Below the pieces are notes generated by a model. It did no database searches and was not told the origin of the DNA. It worked only from the letters and a program-made list of their open reading frames with translations. From Aquatica leii (Eukaryota; Arthropoda; Insecta; Coleoptera; Lampyridae), in NCBI GenBank assembly GCA_035610365.1, contig CM069432.1, positions 279,161,482 through 279,225,481 of the forward strand: 64,000 bases of DNA. The letters are read 5' to 3'. The translations under genes and the position numbers were made by a program. Position 1 is the first letter of the stretch, and every line of letters starts with the position of its first letter. Below are positions 11,544-20,800 of this stretch, piece by piece.

Positions 11544-12164
11544 TTAGTTTTTTGCCTCTTGGTTCCCCAATTTCTCTCCCTTTTCTCTGCTCAGTCCCCT
11601 ATCCTTGTCGTTCCATATGTATCTGTCTCCGTCTATCTCCATTTTTCTGTACCCTACCCATACTCTTTTTCCTTCCGCTCTTTTTTCCACCGCTATGTTC
11701 ATTATTTCTCTTTGCACTCTTCTTTCCTCCCATGTCAAATCGTGACTTATATATATTCTTGTATTCTTTAATTTCTTCTTCTCCGCCATTACCTTCTGTT
11801 TTTCCTCCCATCCTCCGATTTCCGCCACCACCATCTCATTTTTCTTCTCTTTGTTTATTACTGTCACTTTTTTCACCTCCACTTTTAAATTTAATTTTTC
11901 TTCCAGCATCACTGCTAAATCTTTTTGTGTTTTTCACTTCTCCACCCCTTTATCACAATATTATTCTTTCTTTTCCATCTTTCCTCGTCTTCCGCTTTTT
12001 TCTCCAGTTTTTCTCTTCTCTCCACCAGTTTCTCTTTTTCTTTCTCCCACTTCTTTTCTCTTTCTCCCATTTCTTTTTTCATTTTTGATTTCTTGTCTTA
12101 TTACTTGCATATTTTCTTCCATCTGTTTCATCATTTCTCTCATTAATTCTTTTAACTCCTCCAT
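11544..12164 (-). pseudogene. LINE ORF1 (coiled coil plus RRM-like domain, broken)
   Basis: The upstream piece (12164-11961) is a highly charged coiled coil beginning MEELKELMREMMKQMEEN. After a frameshift, 11912-11544 carries an L1-ORF1-like RNA-binding domain (VKKVTVINKEKKNEMVVAEI, KLKNTRIYISHDLTWEER). ORF1 proteins bind element RNA as a chaperone. The assignment rests on position before ORF2 and this layout, not on a match I can verify. Confidence 0.7.
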
Positions 12165-12480
12165 TTCTTTCCTTCCTCCTTCTGTTCTTGAGGTTTTTCC
12201 TTCTGCTCTCCTCCGATATCTTTTTCATGTCTGGTGATCTTATTGTTTTCTTTCCTCTTTCAAATATTTGTTGCCTTTCTTTTCCTCTTCCTCTCTCTCT
12301 CTTTTATTCATCCCTTTCCCCCTTTTTTTTTTTATTTTTATTTATTTATTTTTTTAGTTTAATTATTTATTTAATTTTTTTTATTAATTTTTTTAAAATT
12401 TATTGTTATTATTTTTTTTTCTTAATTCCTTCTTGCCTTCTTTTCTTATTTTTTTGTGTTTTAAAACGTCACCCTTGTAG

Positions 12481-12846
12481 CTAATTCGCTTTAATTTCGC
12501 TTTAAATGTAATAATTTCGATTACTGTAGGAGGTTATCTTTTGTCTCTGACCTTTTCGATTACCCTGCTTATTCACCTTAATCACACTTGTTCGTCAGTT
12601 TTATAATTTTCCACCACGGTTTCTATTCTTCCGTTAATTTATTTATTATTTTACACCCTTCCTTTTTTACCCACCCTTTTTCTCTCCTGCTTCCCTCTTA
12701 CTACCACTACTAACACCAGCACCTTCACTAACTATCTTCTCCAGCTTCTACACTTGTATTTCTCTTTTACGTTTGTAAATGTAAATACGACCTTCTACGT
12801 CGAATGTTACCGCACGAATTCCTAATAAATAATATAGTAACATATC
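12481..12846. other. Pyrimidine-rich stretch between LINE and pogo transposase
   Basis: There is no open frame of note. It may hold the 5' UTR of the minus-strand LINE and the 3' UTR of the pogo transposase gene, and the boundary between them cannot be placed by eye. Confidence 0.4.
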
Positions 12847-13230
12847 TTACTGAATATTGTACGTAGCGAGATTTACAGGAAACCGGAAAAGTGAAGCTGT
12901 GCGATTCGTTCCTGGAGTAACATTAGGCATCGGTAATTTTAGGCAAACATCCGAAAAATTGACTGAAGCTTCATCTTTCACGTCAGCAAAAATAAAAGTC
13001 CATGACTTCGGTTTCTTCCGTAGGTAAGATATATGATACTCCAAACTATCATATTTGGTCATGACTTTGCCCACATAGTGCACAACCGATTTCTTCTTCT
13101 CAAATTTTATTATTAAAAAGTCACTTTCATTTATATTTTCTGGAAGTGGTTGGAGCAAATCGGTAGACTTATCATCAGTTGATGACTCTAAAAAATTCTT
13201 CAGAACAACTTGTAGAAATATCACTTTCAA
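12847..13230 (-). pseudogene. pogo-like transposase C-terminal domain (frameshifted)
   Basis: This frame (FLIIKFEKKKSVVHYVGKV, ISYLRKKPKSWTFIF, FRFPVNLATYNIQ) follows the DDE domain on the same strand after two frameshifts at about 13303-13230. I recognise it as the C-terminal module found on insect pogo-like transposases, a small beta-rich domain of unknown role. The intervening frame at 13310-13190 (NIVALADSSNIPKKAAKIK) links the two pieces. Confidence 0.65.
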
Positions 13231-13302
13231 TTTTTTTTATTTTGGCAGCTTTTTTTGGGATATTACTAGAATCAGCAAGAGCTACAATATTTCTGGCAGT
13301 TC

Positions 13303-14765
13303 TTAATTCGTTGGTCTTTGTTCTTTGATCTGCGTCTGTCTTTGTTTTGCATTGTGTAGTTCTAAAAGTCGTTCTATAATTAAAGAAGCAGGAGTTGATG
13401 GTCGAGGTTCTAATGGTCTAACAATGTCAAGTGACGATGAATTTTTTTCCGGAAGCGATTGCGTTGCTGTACTGGGCCCGGGTTGAACAACTGGAAAAAC
13501 GGAGGGATTTTCCAAATCGTTTGGCTTTGTTGAAATTACATCTGAAGCATAAATGTTACAAGGAGAAAAATCCTCATCAGAAAAAGCAACTTTATTTAGA
13601 GGATGAATTCCCGGTTTCATAAATCCACTAGTGATGTTCTTTCCTGTGAACGCTTCAAAATATGCTAGTTTAGCAAAGCTTGGTATTTCATAAATGGTTA
13701 ACGCTTTACCGGGGTGGCCAGTATGCCAATCGTTAAAGGCAACTTTCAGTTTGCTTTTGAAAGGACCAAAAACTCCCACATCTAGTGGTTGTAACCTGTG
13801 AGAGGTATGTGGCGGAAAAGATAAATAGACTATGCCATTCGCCCTGGAGTAATCGACTGCTTCAATTGATATATGCGACCCGTGGTTATCACATAGCAGC
13901 AACACTGGATTTTCTCTTGAGCTGCAAGTTTGCTTTTGAATGTGTCGTAGTGCTTCTATGTATAACTCTGAATTCATCCAACCAGTTTTCGTATCGAGGC
14001 CTAAGCTTCACTCAGGAGCACCATGTATGAAGTGTGGTTTATAATGTACTCGGGGAAATATAAATATAGGGGGTATAGTATTTCCAATAGCTGATACTAT
14101 ACTACAAAAAGTGACCATCTCGCCCCTCTCAGCAGAAACGATTTGTCCGACTTGTTTTTGTGTTTTTTCGGCTAAAATTTTTGGCGTCGTCATAACTGTG
14201 GTAATACCGGTTTTATCAAGATCCGGTGTGAATGAGTATTTAGTAAGGACTTGCTCATAATTTTTAAAGAATTCTGCAACTGAAGTTTTGTTGAACCCTA
14301 CTGACCGTGCGAGACTAGTGTTCTCAGGTTTTCTTAATGTAATATTCAAATTTCTTTTACGGAAGCCACAAATCCAGTCCTTCCCTGCTAGTTTTGTTTC
14401 GTCCCGTTTAGGAGGATATTTGCAATTTAGTTTTTTGGCATACTCGTAAGCCAAACTTCTAAGTTGGTAGAGAGTGAGGCCATAATGCATCTTGCTGCAG
14501 GTAACTACATATTCGTTTAATTTCTGTTCATGGTCTACTGTGAAAACTTGTGTTGAACAATATTTCGAAAAGAACTGCGGTTTTGGAATTTGCAGTCTAT
14601 GTTTTTCAAGCCTATGATGTAATGTAGCAGGTTTTAAATTGTATATATTAGCAGCTTTTCTTATAGATATCTCTTCTTCAACTACCGCTCTAATTGCTGA
14701 AGCTACAGCGTTTTCCTCTAGATCTGCTCTATTAGTTTTTCTTTTATAATTTCTTACTATATTTC
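13303..14765 (-). pseudogene. pogo-like transposase (HTH_psq, DDE_1), one in-frame stop
   Basis: The coding exon begins near 14765 after a pyrimidine-rich tract and AG, so an upstream exon probably exists. The N-terminal part (about 14755-14490) is a Pipsqueak-type helix-turn-helix: AVVEEEISIRKAANIYNLKPA. Then comes the CENP-B-like region (LTLYQLRSLAYEYAKKLN) and the DDE_1 core. The three acidic residues are visible in DLDKTGITTV, LLLCDNHGSHIS and LQPLDVGVFGPFK. A single in-frame TGA (14008-14010), likely a former Trp codon, divides the frame at 13977-14010. The protein would bind the element ends and cut them in the nucleus. Confidence in the family is high. Confidence 0.9.
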
Positions 14766-15298
14766 CTAAAACAAAAAGAAAGGAAAATGATGAAAAATAC
14801 CAAGCAAAAAGCCTTTATTCGGTATTTTCGCCATATTTTTCTATCGTTTATTTTTCAGATATACATTAAAACACGGCGTAAGGCGAAATTACTCAAGATA
14901 ATGGGGCACATTGATACATATCAAACTGTCCCAACGTGTACTGTATCAATGTTCCCCACAGGCACACCTACTTCAAATTAAAAAAATACCCAAAACGTAT
15001 TTATATAATGCTCTAAAAAGCATTCTATTACATAATATACAAACATACTTACTAGACGGTAACTACTATGTCGCAAATAACTGACTAAAACATATAAAAT
15101 GACGTCGTCAAACACACTGTTAGAATTTACTTTATATGCACATAAAGACGTGTTATCACTTTGAGAGCTATTTACTTACTGACGTGGGCCGAGACTTTCT
15201 TGGCCGTTATAGTATCAGTAGCGCTACACACGGTAACAAGTAGGCAATATTTCACATTATGATGTTTGAGATAGAACTACTGTATCAATGTTCCCAAT

Positions 15299-15322
15299 GT
15301 ATCAATGGGCCCCGACTCCCCC
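15299..15322 (-). repeat. Right terminal inverted repeat of the pogo element
   Basis: On the minus strand it reads gggggagtcggggccc and is followed outward by TA. Neighbouring tgtatcaatg-ttcccc copies at 14903-14920, 14941-14957 and 15280-15295 form a subterminal cluster of likely transposase-binding sites. Confidence 0.93.
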
Positions 15323-15324
15323 TA

Positions 15325-15484
15325 CATACAAATAATATTTCATAACGTCCGCATATGTTGGTAGCACATTGTTTTTAAATTCTTCAGAAACACTAAACAC
15401 GGGGCACAAATTGTCTGACCGCGTTCGAGACAATTTTGGAGGCACTAAGTAACAGGAATAAAAAGTATGAAACAAATATAACAA
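15325..15484 (-). pseudogene. Unnamed repeat-family protein, N-terminal part cut off by the pogo element
   Basis: The minus-strand frame ends NVLPTYADVMKYYLYV exactly at the TA flanking the transposon's right end (15323-15324). It resumes in the same frame at 8109 with RQELLTVNKQEPGL, on the other side of the transposon. Dropping the transposon plus one TA copy keeps the frame open across the junction, so this is the interrupted 5' part of the gene at 6225-8109. I do not know its function. Confidence 0.65.
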
Positions 15485-15839
15485 TCTAGAATGAGTGGAA
15501 CGCTTAACTGAAAGACGTCTAACTCAAAGGCATAACGCAGCTAAACTGATTCAATTGAGTCATTGAGTGCGTGAGTCGGAAGAGAGGGTACTATGTTGGT
15601 AGAAATCAGATTTGGGACGTGCACTAACACTATTACATCAAAATAAGGCTCATTCTGCGAATAAGTTTGTATTTATAAGTTTTCCGCCAAATCCCGAAAA
15701 TACCTAAATTTTAAATTTATGGGGGCAGCCAAGGGGTTAATCCGATTCAGCTAAAATTTTTCACTACATTTAGGTTTAACAATAGACAACTTTTCCGCAT
15801 ATAGGCGTTTAGAATTTTTGACTTGACTCCACACTAATA
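15485..15839. other. No recognisable gene
   Basis: This is the upstream side of the interrupted unnamed family gene. It may contain further decayed sequence of that family, but I see no convincing frame. Confidence 0.3.
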
Positions 15840-16270
15840 TGCAGTGCGCGTTGAGTCTCGAAGGCTTGAATTGTTTTGTTTTTTTGCGAATATAAATTCA
15901 TACTTACGCTTATGTAAAAGTTTAGAACGACAGGATCAGCTTATTGTACGGTGTGTTGCCCAGTATACGGCGCAACTTATAATCGATTCGATCAACGTTT
16001 GAAAAATTTAGATTTATGTATCTTCTTCATCCTCTTTAGAATTACTGTCTGTGATAACATAAGTATATATTCTGTGTTATTACTTTTGTGGTGTTATTTG
16101 TTCTTTTCCAGGTACGGGTAGAGTTAGATGGTATCTCCCTAATTTAATCTTTCATCGTCTTGGCGCCTTTTTTTAGATTTAAGTTATAATTTAGCATCAC
16201 AAAGCCTGCGATCCCTTTCCGAAGAAGCTGTGCTAGCCTTTGCTTTGTTTGTTACAAGAAGACCAGCGTA
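15840..16270 (+). repeat. Dispersed repeat, copy 1 (inverted copy at 37.3-37.9 kb)
   Basis: The stretch ending cacaaagcctgcgatccc-tt at about 16198-16220 and continuing to ttgttac at 16262 matches the reverse complement of 37321-37520 with many substitutions. The aligned parts include ggcaacac/ggtgttgcc, gaacaaataacac, cgccaa-acgatgaaa and gcaggctttgtgat. Both copies abut gypsy pol tails. The start in tgttac suggests an LTR edge, but this is not proven. Confidence 0.6.
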
Positions 16271-16424
16271 ACAAAGATTGGCTGTCCAACTCCAAGTCGA
16301 AAGACTCACATCGCCGACCCTTTAAACGTTTAAAATTGACGATAGAGTGGTAGTGTCACCAAACCACATATAAAATCTCGACAATTGGAGATAGTGTAAA
16401 TAAATCCTATTGGCAAATATCACG

Positions 16425-16860
16425 TTTCGGCGTTAACACCGTACATTGCTGAGCCCGATGAAGATTTGCCATCACCTACGCCACCAATAAGAAGACGAGG
16501 ACGAGGACGACCACGCAACCCAGTGCCCTTAGCTGACTGCACTGACCTCCTAACCGAACTTGATGGAACCGATCTGCAAAAGGTAAGAATACTGTCGAGA
16601 GTCACAGTCGAATGACAGTAAAACCACCGTGTAGTTGTAGCAATACTTCCGTTGCCCCACACCTGAGACGTACGTGTGGTGCAAAGGAAGAGGATGTAAC
16701 AAACCATTAAGCTTCGCCGCCTCTGGCTGAACATAAGTAATGCGCGCATAAATAAGAAGCGATGACTTCCATTATTAATAAAACGAACACTGATATCACG
16801 CGTTATTTTGTATAAAAGTTAATAAAGCAATTATTTCTGCAAGTGTTGTGTTTGACTTTT
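16425..16860 (+). pseudogene. Probable gypsy Pol C-terminal tail and LTR remnant
   Basis: The plus frame from about 16431 reads AEPDEDLPSPTPPIRRRGRG and then RPRNPVPLADCTDLLTELDG, ending at a stop near 16613. The basic RRRGRGRPRNP piece is AT-hook-like, and such tails are common at the end of gypsy Pol. The following AT-rich stretch contains several aataaa signals (for example about 16772 and 16822), as in an LTR. The assignment is by context only. Confidence 0.4.
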
Positions 16861-17486
16861 GGGATGTTAACAGTGGAGGAATTACAAGGACCTTACTAAA
16901 TTAAATTGCAACTGTAATTAAAGTAATTAAATCAAACACGTCACTAGCAAATGTTTTAGTGAAGGTTGGTAAAGACTTAGGGCAGCATTTTAATAACTAG
17001 GGCAGTATGGCGTCTGCCACCGTTGGTTGTTTAAACATACGTAGTTATAATTTACATGGTAAATGAGAGATACATTGTTAGAAAACGCATTGTAAATTTC
17101 AGATTCAATGTAAAAGCATTTGTAAAAGCGCGTGAATGATACTCGTAAATGTCTGAAGGATTGGACAGCATCCGTCTTTTACGCACGTTTTGAATTTTAT
17201 TATTATTAAAATTTATCATCAAATATACAACGTTTAATTTTTAAACAAAAAAGACAAACGCAGGTAGTTCTAGATTACACAAATGTTCTTAGCACATCTC
17301 TTGCTTATCTATCTTCACATACGTACGCTGTATTACGAGTCCCCTCTCTTTTCTCAAAAACACTCTCGACTTTACGCAACTTTGTATTTTAAAAAGATTG
17401 TCTGTAGATAAGAATACAATTATATCAATCCTGATTATAGTAAAAACGTAATTGTTACATTCTGTGACAAACAACGAACAAGCGGT
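16861..17486. other. Region upstream of Fut8
   Basis: No gene or clear promoter element is recognisable. The Fut8 transcription start and any 5' untranslated exon would lie here or further left. Confidence 0.4.
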
Positions 17487-17884
17487 TTGAAAAAATATTT
17501 TTTTACAATGCTCAATAAACGTTTTCCGTTGCTCGTGTTAATTTTCATTGCAATTATATTGTGTAGTTTATTATTGATGCGCACACGTCAACAAAGTATA
17601 GAAGCAATTAAACTTTTAAAGCAAACACAAGAAGACTTATTTGAACTTAAAAAACGTAATATTCAACTTCAAAAAACAATATATGCAAATGAACAAAAAT
17701 TGAAACAATCTCAAGTGCCTACATTTGAATACGAATCTGTTAGAAGAAAAGTAATGCAGACTATACAAGAGTTTTGGTATTTTATTAACACCCAAATGAA
17801 AGAATTAAAAATTATTTTTGATTCCGATGTCAACTCAATATCTATCGTAAACAATGTTATTTCGACGGTATTTGAATCTACACA
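17487..17884 (+). CDS. Fut8: Fut8 coding exon 1
   Basis: It starts at the ATG of [13 protein letters not shown]; a second Met seven codons on is equally possible. It encodes the transmembrane anchor and the stem ([20 protein letters not shown]). The donor at 17885 (gttatg) is weak but gives phase 2, which fits exon 2. The stronger-looking gtaaac at 17847 would leave phase 0 and put exon 2 out of frame. Confidence 0.75.
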
Positions 17885-20800
17885 GTTATGTTTGTTATTA
17901 GTTTTAAATGTTAAAACAATTATTACATTTTAGAGCATCGCTCAACAGTATGAAAAAATTAACTGATGCTGACGGATTTAATCCCTGGAGAGAAAAAGAA
18001 AGTGCTGATCTATCAAACGTAGTTCAAAAAAGATTTGATTATTTGCAAAATCCAGCAGATTGCAAAAATGCCAAAAAAATACTATGTTCAATTAATTATG
18101 TAAGTAATTTAATTTAGTTAATTGTAATGTTTTTATTTTAGTTAAAATTATTTATCAAAAATTCTTTAGTTTGTATTTATCAGATTTTCTATAGGGATTT
18201 TAGAGCAGTCATTCGATTTCTTTTTATTTTTTTAATTAAGACTTGTTCGTTTTGATGATTTGCAAATTATTGGTTTAACAATAGAAATTTTACAACGCTG
18301 TTTTATTTGGCGGAACTACAATTTAATCAATTACCTGTTTTCGAAAATTTCAACTTGAATGATAGGTCGTTTCTTATCTCGCGAGGCTATTTGTGTGTTT
18401 TCTGGCTTAGAACAGTCAGATATCAATAAGCTTTCTGATCATAAGCTTCTTGGAAGAATTCGGTTATTTCATTGTGTTATACTGGAAATCTCGAGAGCAA
18501 ATTTGGCTTTACATGTAAATGGATTTATTCCCTATTAAACACTGCGCGTCTTTTGAAGAATTTGCTATATTCGAAAAGAAATTTGGTGTAATTTATTGTT
18601 TGTTTGACACACACGTCGTTGAGACGAATTTGTAAACTCCGACGTCTTCTAAAGATTTAAATTCGCAAATTACAGCACCCCAAAATCTAAAGGTATGTTT
18701 CTTATTAATCTGCTGTTTTATCGGCACGTTGCGTTCACCTGGCGCTAAGTATGTCACTTTTTTTAGGCTGTTTGCTTCGTCGTAACGTTATTAATACAAA
18801 AGTTTCTTTGCTGGAAATCGTTTGTACGTCCTCGTGTCGCGGTATGTCGTTCTAGTAATCCTGTTCCTAAAAAAAAAAATTTACGGAAAATTCCGACACC
18901 GGATGCAGACGCCATCTTAATGCGATTGGTTTTCCCGGCACTTCGTAGTGAAACGTTGGAGAAGTTATTTGCAAATTCAAGAGCCTTCTAGAAGCTGTTA
19001 TCCATCTTCTAGAAGATATATCGAAAGTTATGGAACACTCGAGAATGATTTTCAAAATGTGTATATATACCGACGAAACAATTCGTAGGTCAGTTATTGC
19101 CGTAATGCAAATACAGCAGTGTTAAGAAGATTATTCAAGTTGAAATAAATAAGTCGTTAGCACGTGTGTCTAGATAAATATACCGAGAATAATCTTGTAC
19201 GTGATTTTAGTGTAAACAATTGTGTGAAGCTATCCGAGGACTGTATCTTATCTTAATTAGTGTAAGTGTTTTTATTAAATATTATTAGATTTTATTAGTT
19301 CGGTTAATTTACAAGTGTACATATTTCTAGTATAAGTAAAACATATTTTTAGTCGTTTAAATAAATTAGTTTTTAATAATAAAATACGTAGCAGTGGCGT
19401 CAGTGTGGGTTATCGTTCTTGAATTTTAGTGTAAATGTCATTAAGAAATATCGCTCCCGTAATAAAAACATTGATTGCGTAAATAACTGTTAAGTTCGCG
19501 ATACGCGTGTTTATTTATAAAGTATAAAATAGTGTTTATTAAACTTTTTCTTTTCGCGATATTAATTAAATTCGTTTCCGTTTAATATTAACAAGTGGAT
19601 CGTTATTAAAATTTTGTGTTATACAAAACTGCATTTTAAAAAGTAGTGTAATTAAACTTTTGTGTTATATTTAAATTTATGCCGGTGACGCGTTTGCAAG
19701 CAGTTAAAATGGATGCAAAGCTATTTGAATTTCTTGAATCAATAAAAAATGGTCAACAATCGATGAATAGAAAAATGGAAGAAAAGTTTCACGAAAATTC
19801 GCAGAAAATGGAAGAAAATTCTCAGAAAATCGAGTACAAATTATTTGAGAATACCCAGAAAATAGAAGAAAAGTTGATAAAAAATTCTAGACGATTAAAA
19901 GAAGAAATACAAACGAGCATAGAAAATCAAATCAAAATTGTGCAAGAAGAAACCCAAGCAGATATGTTAAATTTAAAAGAAGAAATTTGCGAATCTGTGA
20001 ATGACAAAATAGAAGAAGTACAAGACAAATTAGAACAAAAGCTAGAAAAAAAATTAAGAGAAAGAATACAATTGCTTGAAGAAAGAATCAACCAAATGAA
20101 TTGTCACGGTGAAGGAAGCGTCACGAGTAAAGGTTTAATAATGGACCATCGAGAAGAAAACACTCACAAGTTCAAAGTTGTACCACCGAATTTTGATGGT
20201 AAAGTTCCAAGGTCAACCTATTACAAGCAGTTTGAAGCTGCAGCTACAGCTAATGGTTGGAGCAACAAACAGAAAGCGACGTCTTTAATTGTATCCTTAC
20301 GCGGAGAAGCGCTTGGAATTTTACAAACTGTTCCTGACCACCTGCAAGAAAATTACGAACTCTTAATTTCACGATTAGAAATGAGATATGGAGATGCTCA
20401 TCTTCAACAAGTGTATCAAGCTCAAATTAAAAGTCGGGTTCAGAAAGCTGCCGAAAGTCTTCAAGAGTTTGAGGCTGACATCGCCAGACTAGCACGGCTT
20501 GCGTATCCTACAGCGCCAGATACCTTCTTGGAGCAGTTAGCAATTCAAACCTTTGTAGACGGCCTCAGAGACAACGAAACGCAGCAGACTCTCCGGTTAG
20601 CTCGACCGAAAACATTGGATGACGCTTTGGTGCATGCTTTGAAGTTTGTAGCAGCAAAACAAGCATCGCAACGAGATGGTCATAGACTCTGCTGTGCTGC
20701 AGAAGTACCCGCGCAGACAATGGAAAGCATCGAGGAGATAGCGCGACGAAGACTTCGGGTAAGAGGAGTGACAACTTTGAACTGCGATGAAATAGGCCAT

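Larger units (their letters stand above)
8500..12480 (-). mobile_element. Non-LTR retrotransposon (LINE) nested in the pogo element
   Basis: On the minus strand the order is ORF1 (12164-11544), then ORF2 with APE endonuclease, RT and a C-terminal zinc motif (11529-8524). A T-run at 8500-8513 corresponds to the poly(A) tail, marking the 3' end. The purine-rich coding bias gives a long pyrimidine-rich plus strand, unlike the surrounding DNA. The 5' end is uncertain (12.2-12.8 kb). No clear target duplication was found. ORF2 resembles LINE copies I associate with hymenopteran genomes, but that is from memory. Confidence 0.9.
8112..15322 (-). mobile_element. pogo/Tigger-like DNA transposon with nested LINE
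   Basis: The ends are 24-bp terminal inverted repeats (8112-8135 and 15299-15322) matching at 22 of 24 positions and containing ggggcccattgatac. Both are flanked by TA (8110-8111 and 15323-15324), the duplication expected of the Tc1/mariner/pogo superfamily. The transposase lies on the minus strand (about 14765-12847). A LINE of about 4 kb sits between the transposase 3' end and the left terminal repeat. Without the LINE the element would be about 3 kb, normal for pogo. The transposase has an in-frame stop and frameshifts, so this copy is not autonomous. Confidence 0.93.

Noticed and set aside
10159..12484. Long plus-strand open frames rich in Phe, Ser, Leu and Pro, up to 325 codons
   Set aside because: They are the antisense of the purine-rich LINE ORFs on the minus strand; composition alone keeps them open and they have no domain structure.
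17847..17933. Fut8 intron 1 using donor gtaaac
   Set aside because: The junction gives phase 0, and exon 2 then hits a stop within eleven codons; the 17885 donor keeps the conserved frame.
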